Below are positions 63,433 to 64,000 of a DNA stretch of 64,000 nucleotides, piece by piece (the first letter of the stretch is position 1; each line of letters starts with the position of its first letter). The stretch covers positions 318,374-382,373 of the forward strand of contig CAUYUJ010003925.1 of NCBI GenBank assembly GCA_963575745.1. Reading direction: 5' to 3'. A program made the translations under genes and the position numbers. The notes under the pieces were generated by a model. That model made no database searches. It was not told the origin of the DNA and saw nothing but the letters and a program-made list of their open reading frames with translations. The stretch comes from Prorocentrum cordatum (Eukaryota; Sar; Dinophyceae; Prorocentrales; Prorocentraceae).

Positions 63433-63739
63433 CGGAGACGCGGGGCGCTGTCTCTTCAAAACGAAAACCCAACACCACAGGATGGTTGGGGAATGATCCC
63501 GAGGCCCGAAATGTATTGCGGCAGCGCCAGATCTCAGGGCCGAGACCCCATCTGTTTATCTTTCTGTTGAAATTTTCGAGCCAGATCGATCTGTGATGGC
63601 CCCAGTGCCCGAAACGTGTTATAAAGCGCAACGCCCAGACCTCCCCAGACATCCGGCGTCTCGATTTGTTTCTAGACAAGAGGAGGCTCGGTACGGGCCG
63701 CGAGGCCGAAAACGGTGACAAATCATCGTCTCGATTTCT
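63433..63739. other. unassigned, with one partial leader copy
   Basis: 63574-63630 carries CCAGATCGATCTGTGATGGC ... GAAACGTGT, a partial copy of the satellite leader. A TTGACGG-family relative (AGGCTCGGTACGGGCCGCGAGG) is at about 63683-63720. Confidence 0.55.
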
Positions 63740-64000
63740 CCGAGATGCCAGATCGATATGTGATGGCCCTGGGGCCCGGATCATGTAAATTGAGCTTGGC
63801 GAAAAGGCGCAACCACATGCAGTTGTGAGCACTGTCGTTGTATGGAGCTCCCCCTGGGGCCACGGAGCGTGCGTGCGAGGGTTGTGCCAAATGGGTGCCG
63901 TGGGCGCGTGCGAACGCAGCCACTGGGGCCGTCGGTTGAGCTCCCACATGGGGCCACGAAGCGTATGAGGGGTGCCACAATGGGTGCGGTGGGCGCATGC
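63740..64000. repeat. ~90-bp satellite, array 3 (runs off the window)
   Basis: The leader at 63748-63835 (CCAGATCGATATGTGATGGC ... CAGTTGTGAG) is followed by at least two 90-bp units to the window edge. Confidence 0.85.

Overview
This is a GC-rich eukaryotic nuclear window, most likely from a large, repeat-laden protist genome. A dinoflagellate is my best guess, on general character only: GC-rich repeats, no intact host gene, long triplet microsatellites and a Ty1/copia element. No dinoflagellate spliced-leader sequence or conserved host protein confirms it. I found no operons, bacterial or organelle genes, rRNA, tRNA or CRISPR.

The one recognisable protein-coding unit is a decayed Ty1/copia LTR retrotransposon at 14946-22012 (+). 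It has two LTRs (293 and 302 bp), a 5-bp target duplication (CCCAA), a primer site that mirrors the anticodon arm of tRNA-Met, and a polypurine tract. Its domains run Gag (coiled coil, CCCH finger, CCHC knuckle), protease (DSGA), integrase (DD35E), reverse transcriptase (YVDD) and RNase H, followed by an unusual C-terminal extension. Stops and frameshifts break it into pieces. Apart from it, one 350-codon reading frame of unknown function (2021-3073) has a decayed second copy at 27.1-27.9 kb, and one short GC3-rich frame (42.3-42.6 kb) may be a host exon.

Layout. 0-14.9 kb: GGA tracts, the 350-codon frame, arrays of a short CTTGG/CCAAG motif, two TA microsatellites and a 1.75-kb tandem duplication (9.06-12.6 kb). 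14.9-22 kb: the retrotransposon, inserted in a CCAAG array that continues to about 25.6 kb. 25.6-39 kb: a 90-bp satellite, the decayed copy, several short inverted-repeat elements and GC-rich unassigned sequence. 39-46 kb: triplet-repeat country (CTA, ACC, CAT/TCA), with a 31-bp array of facing CCAAT boxes and a strict 21-bp array. 44.8-48.4 kb: three copies of a CTTGG-array element, two of them facing each other as an 800-bp palindrome. 48.4-64 kb: more small inverted-repeat elements, a ~160-bp satellite and the 90-bp satellite again.

Three themes stand out. (1) In the CTTGG arrays and the 21-bp array, short T-containing motifs recur every 10 or 11 bases (mean about 10.6 where counted), close to one DNA helical turn, over many kilobases. 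(2) The window holds several families of 155-200 bp non-autonomous elements with terminal inverted repeats, two with TA target duplications and CAGT ends like Tc1/mariner. (3) Foldback and hairpin sequences are frequent, including a 14-bp-arm hairpin (GAAATCATGTTCCC) repeated six times inside the arrays. These look like a repeat ecology rather than host genes. Most calls are from reading by eye, and array boundaries are approximate to tens of bases.
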